The position numbers and the translations under genes are program-made. DNA of 64,000 bases from positions 8,727,964 to 8,791,963 of the forward strand of contig CM026431.1 of assembly GCA_014871385.1 (NCBI GenBank). Direction: 5' to 3'. Positions 12,051-22,547 of this stretch are shown here, one piece after another (the first letter of the stretch is position 1; the number at the start of each line of letters is the position of its first letter). Origin of the DNA: Ceratodon purpureus (Eukaryota; Streptophyta; Bryopsida; Pseudoditrichales; Ditrichaceae). Under the pieces are notes generated by a model. The model saw only the letters and a list, made by a program, of their open reading frames with translations. It was not told where the DNA came from and made no database searches.

Positions 12051-13740
12051 CACTATGGCAGAGATGCGTCAAAGATAACGCCGTTTAACGCGGTTTTTAA
12101 CGCGGTTTAACGTGGATTTTTAGACTAATCAAAAGTGACGCGCCCTGTCACATAGGTCTTTTGATTATGACGCGACGCGTCATAATACGTTAAAACGTTT
12201 TAACGTGCGCACGTCATCTCTGTTAAACCACGTTACTCGGAATTGCCAGAAGTTACCTGGGGTCAGTAAATTGAGGGAGTTACTTTTTGCCACGTGAGCA
12301 TTTCCCGCTGTTTTTCATTCCACGTTGGAGTTTACGTGGATATTTCCCTCCATTGTCCATTCCACGTCAGATATTGCGTGGCAGTTGACGTGGCACTTGA
12401 TTTCAACGGTTGAGATGGTGACACGTGTCATGATCACGGATCGTAGAATATTCCCGGATGCGTTTACGGTGTCGGGTTTTGTATGTTTACAAAAACGGTT
12501 TATGTTGACGGTTTTTGTGTGTTTACGTAAACGTAGTGTAGACGTTCATTATAACGTGTTTTGACGCTGATAAACGCATGTTTCACGTATTTGAATGCGT
12601 TTTAAAAAACGGACGTAGACGGAAGTTGACGTTCGCGGTGTCAACTGTTTGTGACATCAAAGTGGAATTCGGATGTTCACTGAAACACGATTTAATGTTT
12701 ATCCAGACGCATTGCTCATGATCATTGTGACACATACAAACACTATTGAACGTGAGCGATAACGTTCTGTAACGCAAGAGAACGTCATTCAAAACGCAAA
12801 CGAAGCGTCAATTAAAACACAATTAAATATGCTGTAACATACAGCTCAACGCTCTGTAATACACAAATGAAACGCGCTGTAACACACAATTCCACGCTAT
12901 GTAACATACGGTTAAACGCTTTGTAACACAAAATGAAACACGTTATAACGTCGTTAAAAACGTGCATATCACATCTAGAAATATGCATATAAACAGCAGT
13001 AAACGGAGCATGGGTGTAAGAATGTGCACTTCACTGTGCGCACAAAGAAGTGTGCTACAATATGAAAAAATCTGGATTGCATTTAAAACAATACGGATAC
13101 AGTGAAGAGCAATGTCAAATACACCAGAACCTAAAGGCAACCTGCTGAACGTAGATGCGTACAGCTTTCTACCAAAATCAATGGATCCACCTCCTCGAGA
13201 TGCGGTTGACATGTAAACAAAGCAAATCGAGCGTACATCCCGAGAGTCATGCTCAGTTCTTCTTGATCTGCATGGCGAACATAATCAAGGGAACGGTGAG
13301 GTCACTGCAACATATCAACCAAACAATCCATGTAATGGAAAAGGATCATTGAGCGCATACCCGTTTAAAGCATTTCACCGGCAGTGCTGCTTTCTGTCCC
13401 GTCAACTTCACCGAACCCCCACCTTCTTCCTGTATACACAACTGCGTCATCATCAGGGTAGAGGAAAGAAATGGCCTCGACCAATGCCTTCAAATGGGAT
13501 CTACTTTTCTGCTCAGTTCGTGATTCGGGTGCCCGAGACCGTAGACGAATGAAGCGCTCCTGCGTATTGGAAAACACCGCCCCTACGCTTGCATCAAAAC
13601 CCATACTGCACTAAAGGAGAACACTGTCTAAAGTAACGCTGTTTAACGCAGTTTAACGCACATGTTATCCAAGGGTGACATACACGTTAAACCACGTTAA
13701 ACCGCGTCAAACATTACTTGTGCATCAAGGTGAGGGAGTG
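12051..13740. repeat. CACTA left terminal and subterminal repeat region
   Basis: It contains the 23-bp inverted repeat and then many short motifs with ACGT cores: GTTTAACGC/GTTTAACGTGG near the end, TTCCACGT around 12,315-12,370, and dozens of AACGC or GTAACAC words to about 12,980 and again at 13,630-13,715. In CACTA elements such repeats are where the TNPA-type protein binds to pair the ends. No coding sequence is convincing here. An open frame at 13,365-13,604 on the minus strand could be a last exon of the TNPA-like gene, but the splice phase I tried does not fit. Confidence 0.8.
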
Positions 13741-16700
13741 TGAAAACTGACCTGTTGTTTGTTGTTAAATGCAACTTTCTTAGGCAACTTCCTTGTATCC
13801 TCCTTCGGCTTCTGATTCTGTGGAGGAGACTTGGCCGATTCCTTCACTGGAGACTTGAGTTTCTTTGCACCAGCTCGTGTTGTTGCTCTCCCATGTGATG
13901 CTGCATTGGTGGCGTTGGAGTCAGGAGCGGCCGTAGTGGCGTCACTAGCGCCTCCCACTGCCTTCGATGGTTCTTCAATTGGGGCGTCCAGGAGTCTCAT
14001 GTCTGTCGCAGGCCAGCGAATGAACCAGCCTATGGCTTGATTCATAGAGAGGACGTTTTCATCCTCCACAGGACACTGAAGCTCGTGGTCGTCTTTGAGG
14101 CTGGACTGCACCTGGACGGAGAACTCGTCATCTTCTATGGTCATGCAATGGATAGACTCTCCAGGCAGTCCATGCAACACTCCTGCTCCAACAACTTCGG
14201 ACTCGGGGTCGTCACGAGGTTTGCTCAACAATTGAACCGCCACTCCTTTCGCAAATCCACCCTACAATACAAACAAGGCATTAAGTGAACTAACAAAGAC
14301 TCGGTGCAGCACGTATGTGTAGACTGCCTCCCTCATGCCGCATGTCACTTTAAACGCAACTTCATGCCACTTTAAACGCAAGGTCATGTCAATTAAAACG
14401 CAAGGTCACGTCAATTAAAACGCAAGGTAACGTCATTCGAAACGCAATGTCACGTCATTAAGAACATAAAGTCCTGTCATTTGCAACGCAATGTACTGTC
14501 ATCCGAAACGCAACTAATATCAACTAAAAAGTGGTCTACAGATTTAGAGGCAGAGTTCCTACCGAGTAGACACTAGGCTAGTGACATAGCTAACTCAAAA
14601 ACGATGGACTTCAGATACTGCTGAAACCAATGCTTGCCCATATAGAGAGTTCAAACATCCTACTAAATTATGGAAGAAACTGAAACCATCTCATACTTGA
14701 TCTTGAGCAGCAGAGTCAGTGGAGAGCTGTGCCATCGTCTCCACAACCTGGTGCTCCTTTGCTGTTTCAGAGGGGACCTTCTCCTTCTCGGGTGCCTGTG
14801 TCATGGAGTCGAAGTCGAGCAAGTCTTCGTGGACACTCTGGGCAGTGGGGGTTGGGGCGCTCTCTCCTGTCTCGGTACCTGGATTCTTGACTTGCTCTGT
14901 GTCGGTGTCCATGGTCGCCCCCTCCGAAGCGTCATGGTCCATGGCCGCCCCCTCCCCTGCCTCGGTAGCTGCTTCGGCGACCTCCTTACCTGTCACTGAA
15001 TCTGGGTCCACCTCCTCCTCTGGCTCCATGCCAGTACCTTGAAGAGCGTCTCCCGACTCTGTGCGGCCCTCTGAGGCCTCCGCCGTCCCCAGGTCTTCCA
15101 TCGCTGCACTGACCTCCTCCTTGTCCACCGTCCTTCTCTTCGTGCTCTTCTCCTTGGCTGCTGTCCTCTTCTTCTTCTCCTTCGGCTTGGTCATCTGTTG
15201 AAGCTTGGCGTGTAACTGGTAGAACATGTCCTCTACTTTCCTCAACCTCTCGTCTTGGGCCGCACACAAGTCCTCAAGCTTCTCCATCCTCCCACGGTCA
15301 TAGTCACGACTTTCTGCTGCCTGCTGCTTCTTCACCAGTAAGGCTTCCTCTCTCTCACGTTTCCTCATGGCCTTCACCTCATTTGCAATTTCCTCGTCCG
15401 TTGGCTTCCAACCAAGCTGAATACTCTGCACAAGAGTCCCACATTCCGTCCATTTCTCTCCCATAGTCATTTCAGTAGCAACAACCATGACGAGCCATGT
15501 CACATAGAACTCATAGAGAACGTTAATTCATGGAAGATTAGAACTCAGTCACATGACGAACCGGTCACATGCGTTTATTATGACACAAAAACATGTTTAT
15601 TTAAACGTGCTATGACACAAGTAAACAGGTCAAGTTAAACGTCTCTTAACATTTCTTTCCTACCAATTGACGACTCTCAAAACACATCAATCTGGAATTC
15701 AGAAGTCAAAGTGACAAGATGGAAAGTGGGAAACTTACCAGTGCCGAGATCGCCGCTAAGGACTGCGTCCAGGTGTTGCCATTCTTCGACGGCCTCCCAA
15801 GAGATATGCTCGACATCATGAGCGACTTCTCCTGCACTGCTGGGTCGTCTTTCAGTTCCACTAACTTCTCCCAATGCTCCAGAGCTATGTCGGCCGGCGG
15901 AGCGTGTCCCTGCTTGATGAGCTGGTTGAGTTGGTATTTGACCCGTGTCATGCACCTCGACATCCGGGTGTTGAACCAGCTCTCACTCAGTTCGTCTGTC
16001 TCGCCGTAGAACTCGAATTCAGCCCGCACTCTTTGAAGCAACGCCCTCTTTGCCGCCATCGTCTGTCCGTGCCAGCAGGGAGTGGCGGTCGGATCTAACC
16101 GTCTTGCAAACTTCTGGAGCTCCCTGGCCAGCATTGGCTCGTGGGGGCCAACCGGCTTCCCGCGACGGTCTAGCTTAATGCGTAGCGGCTCTTTAGGCTG
16201 GTCATCCTCTTCCTCCTCTTGATCCTCCATGTCTTCTTCTTCCTCCATGTCTTCATCCTCAAACTCTTCCTCTTCCTCCATCTCTTCATCCTCGAACTGC
16301 TCCTGTGATGCAGACTCGGAGCTGCGCTTGGCCGACGTAGTCCCAGCCCGTGGCTGTCCTTTTCCTTTGTTGCCGTGGATGCCGTGCCCAGAGGATGTGT
16401 CCGTGCTGGCAGCGCGCCATGGAGGAGTAAGATCGTCACTGTAGGATAGCGAATGTCTGCCCGGGGATTTAGCCGGTATCCTCCTCATGTACCCTACAGT
16501 GAGGAAATAGGTTTAGTAGTTACTAGGTAGCTTGGATTCACATTCACAACACACAGAATTAGAAGGTACGTAATTGTAAATCAGAACTTGACCAAGCTAC
16601 CACCATTACCATACCATCCAAACCGACAGAGTGTTACATTTCCAAACCACACATAAGTGCACTGCCAAGTAACTGTCATTAGAAACGCAAATCTATGTCA

Positions 16701-19356
16701 ATTAAAACAGAGGGTCATGTCAAGAAGAACGCAAGGTGACGTAACTGTCGTTAGAAACCCGAAACCACAATCATTTGAAACGCAATGTCTATTGATCTGA
16801 AAATAAATGAAATCTTAAATCAGAACTTGACCAAGCTACAACCACAACCATACCATCCAAACCGAGAGAGTGCCACATTTTCAAACCACACATAAGTGCA
16901 CTGCCAAGTATCTGTCATTAGAAACGCAAATCCATGTCAATTAAAACAGAGGGTCATGTCAAGAAGAACGCAAGGTCACGTACCTGTCGTTAGAAACCCG
17001 AAACCACAATCATTTGGAGGATTAGCCGGTCGGGATCATAAAGACAGAAGAGATGAATACAAAAAAATCCAGGTCATACAGAGTAGAGAGGAGAGAGTAA
17101 GAATACGACATCATTCAGTTAATGAAGTGCTGAAAGCCAAAAAAAAAAAGTAAAAGAAAAGTAAAAGCCATATAGAAGAGGAAAAAATCTGAAACAACAG
17201 AATCAGAAACGAAATGGGAGGCGGAGCAAAAGGTGAAGTGATGTGAGAAAAAGAAAAAAAAAAAAAAAAAGAAAGAAATGAGCAAAATAGAAAAGGGACA
17301 ACATCTGAAACAACGGAGATCAGAAACGAAATGGGAGGCGGAGCAAAAGGTGAAGTGACGAAAGAAAAAAATTAAAAAATAAAATTAAAAAATTAAAAAT
17401 AAAATACTAAAAAAGGGCAAGATGGAAAAGGAGCAACATCTGAAACAACGGAGATCATAGGAGACGGAGCAAAAGGTGAAGTGACGAAAGAAAAAAAAAA
17501 AAACCAAAAAAAAAATAAAATAATAAAAAAGGGCAAAATAGAAAACGAACATCTGAAACAACGGAGATCAGAAACGAAATGGGAGGCGGAGCAAAAGGTG
17601 AAGTGACGAAAGAAAAAAATAAAAAAATAAAATAAAAACAATAAAAAAAAAATACTAAAAAAGGGCAAGATGGAAAAGGAGCAACATCTGAAACAACGGA
17701 GATCAGAGGAGACGGAGCAAAAGGTGAAGTGACGAACGAAAAAAAAAAAACCAAAAAAAAATAAAAAATAAAAAAGGGCAAAATAGAAAACGAACAACAT
17801 CTGAAACAACGGAGATCAGAAACGACATGGGAGACGGAGCAAAAGGTGAAGTGATGATAGAAAAAGAAAAAAGAAAAAAAAGGAAATAGAGGAGGAACTA
17901 CCTCCGAAAGTATCGAGATCAGACATAGAAGAAGAGGCCGCTTAAAAAATGTAGTGAAGAACGCCAAAAAGAAAAAAAATTAAAAAAACAAAAAGGGAGC
18001 AAAATGGGAGAGAGAAGAAGAGAATACATGAGAATTGAAGAAACGAAATAGACCTCAAGAACTAAACTTCTATAGAAACCAGACACGACAAGAAGACATG
18101 GAGGTATGAATCTGACATTCTAGTGCGTGTTTCATGACGTTGCGTCACGTTTAGGAAGACACTCCATCACGTTTCAGATAACGCACTATCACGTTTCAGA
18201 TGACGCACTATCACGTTTCAGATGAAGCACTATCACGTTTCAGATGACGCACTATCACGTTTCAGATGACGCACTATCACGTTTCAGATGACGCACTATC
18301 ATGTTTCCTAGACATGAATGATGACAGAATTGACTGAAGGCATTGACAAAAGCACGATATTCAGAACATAGTATTCGAAATCCAGTTTTGTCTCAATAAG
18401 GGCAGCTACTGAAATCATTATAAAATCCTATATGCACAGTTATGTTACTCAAATCCAAGAAAACCTCACCCTCCTAAACCAATCCCTCGCACATAAAACT
18501 AACCCAGCACTCACAACAAACACTCTGCACATCGCACACCATATCTCAAACCGAGCTTACATCCAGAGCTCGATCTGCCATCCACCCTCACGACCCCAAC
18601 ACACATAAAAAAAAAAAAAAAAACTAACACATGAGCATGTGTCCAGAAACCGACGATGCAGTTAGACCTTCCTCACAGTCACCAAAGCCGAGTGCAGGCA
18701 CAGTGGAAGCTTTAAGCAATTCAGCGAACAACAAAGAACACGAAAACCTCCGGAACATGAAGTGAGCTCATGGCAAGTGAAGACATGAAGGTCGAACACC
18801 GCGTTTCCAGTGACGTTAAATCTGACATTCTAGTGCGTTTTTCATGACGTTGCGTCACGTTTAGGAAGACACTCCATCACGTTTAGGAAGACACTCCATC
18901 ACGTTTCAGATAACGCACTATCACGTTTCAGATGACGCACTATCACGTTTCCTAGACACAAATGACCACACAGTTGAATAAACGTATTGGGAGAAGCACA
19001 AAGGTCTAGGGTTTCAATACTGTGCAATTCCCAGAAGGAAGGGGGCACGTGCGTAACAAGTTACCTGCAGGTTTGCGTGGCTGAGGTGCTGGTGAACCCC
19101 TACCACCTCCACTGTGTGCGTTCTTGGGAGGATGCATTGCTTCACCAGCCATGGAATCCATCCAAGAGGGCTCCACGCGCCCACGTCCTCCTTGACTCCG
19201 ACTCCTCTTTCGACCCCTCCTACCGTCGTCCTCCCACTCCTCCATTGCTGATCGCTTCACCCCTTCCCCGGAAAGAGCTGCTCGCAGCGCTCGGACTGAA
19301 GTAGAATTGGGTCTAGAATAAACCCTAGAAGGTCTCTGCCGCCACGCTTCAAACAA
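13725..19356 (-). CDS. TNPA-like CACTA protein (Transposase_24 / DUF8039-type), multi-exon
   Basis: The gene reads from right to left. The putative first exon (about 19,356-19,067) has basic RGRKRSRS stretches and ends at CTGCAG|GTAACT. A 2.6-kb intron full of tandem repeats follows. Exon 15,739-16,495 begins after CACTGTAG, has long Glu/Asp runs and then the helical region (LARELQKFARRL, SESWFNTRMSRCM, ALEHWEKLVELKDDP, EKSLMM) typical of plant Ptta/En/Spm transposases. Exon ending at 14,691-14,700 is coiled coil (WKPTDEEIANEVKAMRKRE). Exon 13,752 to about 14,243 has GFAKGVAVQLLSKP and AIGWFIRWP, as in the C-terminal DUF8039-like domain. The product should bind subterminal repeats. Acidic and coiled-coil parts fit dimerisation. 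Exact exon ends, especially first and last, are uncertain. Confidence 0.65.
14340..14530. repeat. Subterminal-type repeats inside an intron of the TNPA-like gene
   Basis: Six to eight tandemly arranged, variable copies of a roughly 22-bp unit, GTCAnTTnAAACGCAAnGT. The same unit returns at 16,675-16,790, 16,910-17,015 and 19,995-20,080. They belong to the ACGTCA/AACGCAA family of this CACTA. Confidence 0.8.
17160..17880. repeat. Minisatellite of about 122-126 bp with dimeric order
   Basis: The landmark GCAAAAGGTGAAGTGA recurs at about 17,226, 17,343, 17,469, 17,591, 17,717 and 17,839. The spacings are 117, then 126, 122, 126 and 122 bp. Alternate units share variants (GGCAAGATGGAAAAGGAG versus GGCAAAATAGAAAACGAA), so the true unit appears to be a dimer of about 248 bp. 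Each unit ends in an A-rich tract. It lies in the long intron of the TNPA-like gene. The phenylalanine-rich minus-strand open frames here are artefacts of the A-rich tracts. Confidence 0.85.
18111..18303. repeat. 22-bp tandem array, copy 1
   Basis: About six head-to-tail copies of a 22-bp unit, TCACGTTTCAGATGACGCAC plus TA, preceded by one diverged unit with TTTAGGAAGACACTCCA. GTTTCAGATGACG is the reverse complement of the CGTCATCTGAAAC repeat at 20,700-20,865, so the same CACTA repeat occurs in both orientations. Confidence 0.85.
18600..18980. repeat. 22-bp tandem array, copy 2 (duplicated block)
   Basis: From about 18,822 the sequence restarts with the same lead-in as the first array (TCTGACATTCTAGTGCGT, then TTCATGACGTTGCGTCACG). 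Two TTTAGGAAGACACTCCATCA units and two TTTCAGAT(A/G)ACGCACTATCA units follow. The whole block is a duplicate of 18,105-18,303 that has expanded differently. Confidence 0.8.
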
Positions 19357-19979
19357 CTCTTTGCTTTGCTTACGGGTCTGTGAACATAGAACAGTCCATT
19401 GAGGGTCAGCACGACTAGGGTTTAGGTCTAGGGTTTTCAGAGTCGCTCAGGGCAATTGGAGAGAACACATGAGAGAGAGACAATTCAGATAATCCAAGGA
19501 GACTTACTAGAGCTCTCAGATTTGTTGGCGGCTGCGGTGCTTCAGGAGGAGTCGCCTCGAGAGTTGGGCGCCGCCGTGTGCTTCGGCGTGGCACAGAATT
19601 GAACTCCTCCGATTGCTGTCTCCCTCAATCGCGATTCAAGGCTGGTGCACTGGATGACTTGATGGAGGAACCTGCATGAGCACTAGGAAACAGTGAGTTG
19701 CAGAAGTCCTGATCCTTGAAACCCTGCCTCTCTCAAACGCAATGCCACCTCGATCCTGTTCCTCGTAATTCTCTCATCACGTAGCTGTTCGTAGTGAGGA
19801 ACTGAATTAGCCGCCTCCATGTCTGCAGGGATCATCACGATCAATTGCGAATGGCGGCCGCCATAAGTGAGGTGGAGTAGAGGGCCCTATTTCCGTGACG
19901 GCGGCGGTGACCAGGTAATTATTCCCTATTTCCGTGACTGCATTCAGAACTCTGAGCCTTTGTGTGCCGTCTACAGAAA

Positions 19980-20865
19980 CGTGTTATTACGTGAGTTTAC
20001 ATCATTTGAAACGCAATGCATGGTCATTAGAAACGCGATGTAATGTTTTTTGAAACGAGACGAAACGTCATTTGGAACGCGATTATAATAGGAGAACAAC
20101 TAACTCAACTATCACTCACAATCTCTGTCTATTTTTTTAATCTCAATGCATGTCATGTCCATGCACAATTATGTGCTCGGTTTTGGTTTGTAATACATGC
20201 ACTAGCCATGGAATGTTCAGTAGTACTTCATCTGCTCATAATCTATCATCCGGAAGACATTTCTGACTTGGTGACTTAAATCTAATGGTGTTTGACTCGT
20301 AGTATCAGAATGAAATTGCAACACTGAGTTTGTTAATTGTGAACTGAAGACTCTAAAATCTTGAATTTGAATGAGTTCTCAAACAACAATCACTGAATTT
20401 ATACTAACACAGAGCTTTAACTCTGCAGCTTACGCGGTTTTTTTGGGTCGGTCTTCAAGAAGTCCTCCGAAGTGGACAGAGATAACATCATCAAGTTGCA
20501 AAGAGCCTGAGTAGTAAGGTTTGTAAATCCAGAGCCTTCAACGGATGTATTTTATAACATTTGTGCCATATGTTTAGGGACACTTGAAATATGCTCTATG
20601 TTCTCCTAAATGACTTTTTACAACTTCATGGACAAACCATCATGTGAACCATAAAAATGAACTCCGCTACCACACTTGATGTATAAAGATAAGTTAGAAT
20701 ACAGTCAGGATACAACGTCATCTGAAACAACATACAACGTCATCTGAAACCAGATACAGTGTCATCTGAAACAAGATACAGCGTCATCAGAAACGTTGCT
20801 GAACGTCATCTCAAACAAGACACAACGTCAATTGAAACGTTGCTAAACGTCATCTGAAAACACAC
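19980..20865. repeat. CACTA internal repeats left of MULE-1
   Basis: Copies of AACGTCATnTGAAAC(GCAA) are at 19,995-20,080 and, densely, at 20,700-20,865, where five to seven units of about 21 bp run head to tail. The stretch between has no gene. The array ends at the MULE-1 target site, so MULE-1 inserted right at the edge of the repeat array. Confidence 0.75.
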
Positions 20866-20875
20866 ATTAACATCA

Positions 20876-21100
20876 GGACGTAGCTTGTACGTGAGCGGAG
20901 AGCGCAGAGCGGAGAGCGGTGAGCGCAGATTTGGAGAGCGGAGAGCACAGAATGGGGGACAGAACCTTAAAATAGCAATTTTTTTACTAAAAATAAATTA
21001 TAAAATTAGAAGATTTGAATATTCTTAGTATATTTTTAGAAAGTTACTAATTTTAGTACTTTTATTGACCCTATAACCGTGGATTAATTACAGTATTTTC
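20876..21100. repeat. MULE-1 left terminal inverted repeat
   Basis: Starts GGACGTAGCTTGTACGTG and continues with an array of the near-repeat GCGGAGAGC (five or so variants to 20,950). It keeps patchy similarity to the right end up to a shared GACCCTATAACCGTGGA block at about 21,067. The short GC-rich repeats are good candidates for transposase binding. Confidence 0.8.
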
Positions 21101-21550
21101 ATTGAATTTGTAGTTCATTTTCTCTTTTCTTGGTGATTAATTTTTTAGTGTGCACCAATTACTATGCTCCAGCTCCTTCTAACTAGTTCAGGTATACATT
21201 AATTTCCCTTATCTCCTCAAATTTATATGCAAATTACTACTTAAAATGTATTCGTATTGAACCTCTTAAAAGGAATCAAGTAACATTTAATTTCCTAACA
21301 TTTTCTTAACATTGCTAGAATTCATCCGCCATAGTCTACATGCCTTACAACTTTTTATCTTTTATTTTTTATATTAACTTCCATTATTCTATCTATCTTG
21401 TTAAAGGGGTCAAAAGAGTCTTTTCCTTTAATTCTCTTTCATTTGATTTTTCTCTTTTATTTTCTCAATCGCCTTCATATTTTTTTCAACCTTAATATTT
21501 ATTTTTCCTTTTGTTTACTTTTCCTTTTCTAATTTCATTTTTTATAATTT

Positions 21551-21551
<1 letters not shown>

Positions 21552-21596
<45 letters not shown>
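21552..21596. repeat. Poly-T homopolymer of about 45 bases
   Basis: An uninterrupted T run, followed by four near-copies of TTTTTTATAATT, in the AT-rich region between the left terminal repeat and the first ORF of MULE-1. MULE-2 has shorter T runs at the same place (about 43,420-43,700). Confidence 0.9.
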
Positions 21597-21599
<3 letters not shown>

Positions 21600-21841
21600 T
21601 TTATAATTTTTTTATAATTTTTTTATAATTTTTTTATAATTTTAAATGCTAAATGACTTCTGCTCAACCCTCATCCTTTTTCATTCATTTTAAGACGACA
21701 ACTTTCGAATCAATGAAAAGCCGGTTTTCAAGGGCGCCAAGCATCATCTTCACGGATATTTAAGGTGGGATTATTGTATGTCTCTTCCTCTTTTCTGTTG
21801 GTGTTTTGTGAAGCTCTTTTCCGTAGTGCGGGACAGCAGTT

Positions 21842-22294
21842 ATGGAAGACGTTAGAGATATTGTTGTATCACTTGCTGACGGTGTTTGTCCATTTCAACC
21901 ATATGTTGAGGTCGAGGACGAAGAAGAGGTGATGGCCAACAGCCAAGGGCGTCCTTTGACAACGGATGTTGACGTACAACCGGATGTAAGAGCTGACCCT
22001 CCACGTTCAGAAAATTCGGATGATATCAGAGTGCTGGAGGAGAACGCAGATGTGCCTTTGCAAACTCATGCATACTCCAGGGTTGGAAAGATCCCAAGGG
22101 GAACCTATTCTAGGGAATCAGTTAATCGGAGGCGGGGAGGTGGGCCATTGCTGAAACGTTCATACCAAGGACACTTGCCAAATGTTGGAACGAAAGTGAA
22201 TGCAAATATAGTTTGTCCTGCAGTACAGTCAGAGGTTCGCAGCCCTGCTGATAGTGTAGTGGGCAACCCTAAACGTGTTAGGTTCGAAGATTAG
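21842..22294 (+). CDS. Conserved MULE-borne 150-aa protein with C-terminal KRVRFED
   Basis: A single-exon ORF beginning MEDVRDIVVSLADGV. It has an acidic stretch (VEVEDEEEVM), a disordered middle, a basic RRRGGGPLLKRSYQGHLP segment and the end NPKRVRFED. The same ORF, same length and mostly the same residues, is in MULE-2 at 43,931-44,383. The changes between copies leave the frame open, which suggests it is a real protein. It has no catalytic domain I recognise. KRVRF fits the RVxF docking motif of protein phosphatase 1 partners, but that short motif also occurs by chance. It is convergent with the transposase gene. Confidence 0.7.
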   Translation: MEDVRDIVVSLADGVCPFQPYVEVEDEEEVMANSQGRPLTTDVDVQPDVRADPPRSENSDDIRVLEENADVPLQTHAYSRVGKIPRGTYSRESVNRRRGGGPLLKRSYQGHLPNVGTKVNANIVCPAVQSEVRSPADSVVGNPKRVRFED

Positions 22295-22547
22295 GACATC
22301 TAATAACAAGTATATGTTTGCCTTAATAAAGGGTACATGTCAGGGGATACAAATATATATTGCAGTTCTTCAAGATAGAATGTATTGAAATAGAGTGCAA
22401 TCAATGCGAACGACAAAGCCTTTAATATAATGAAAAAGTCAATACAGCTTCTGAATAGCTGACTTAGTACATGGTATATTACTAAAATCATTCACTACGT
22501 GACAAATGGCCATTGTGGAAACGGCAGTTCTAAAGTAGGAGGGCTAC

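Noticed and set aside
13365-13604. Last exon of the TNPA-like gene
   Set aside because: There is a plausible acceptor (TTTAGTGCAG), but its phase does not fit the donor at 13,751, so I do not join it.
17393-17967. Phe-rich minus-strand ORFs that look like membrane proteins
   Set aside because: They are translations of the A-rich minisatellite units. The hydrophobic composition comes from poly-T codons.
18111-18303. Regular 22-bp repeats, considered as a CRISPR-like array
   Set aside because: Repeats are directly adjacent without unique spacers, and the context is a plant CACTA intron.
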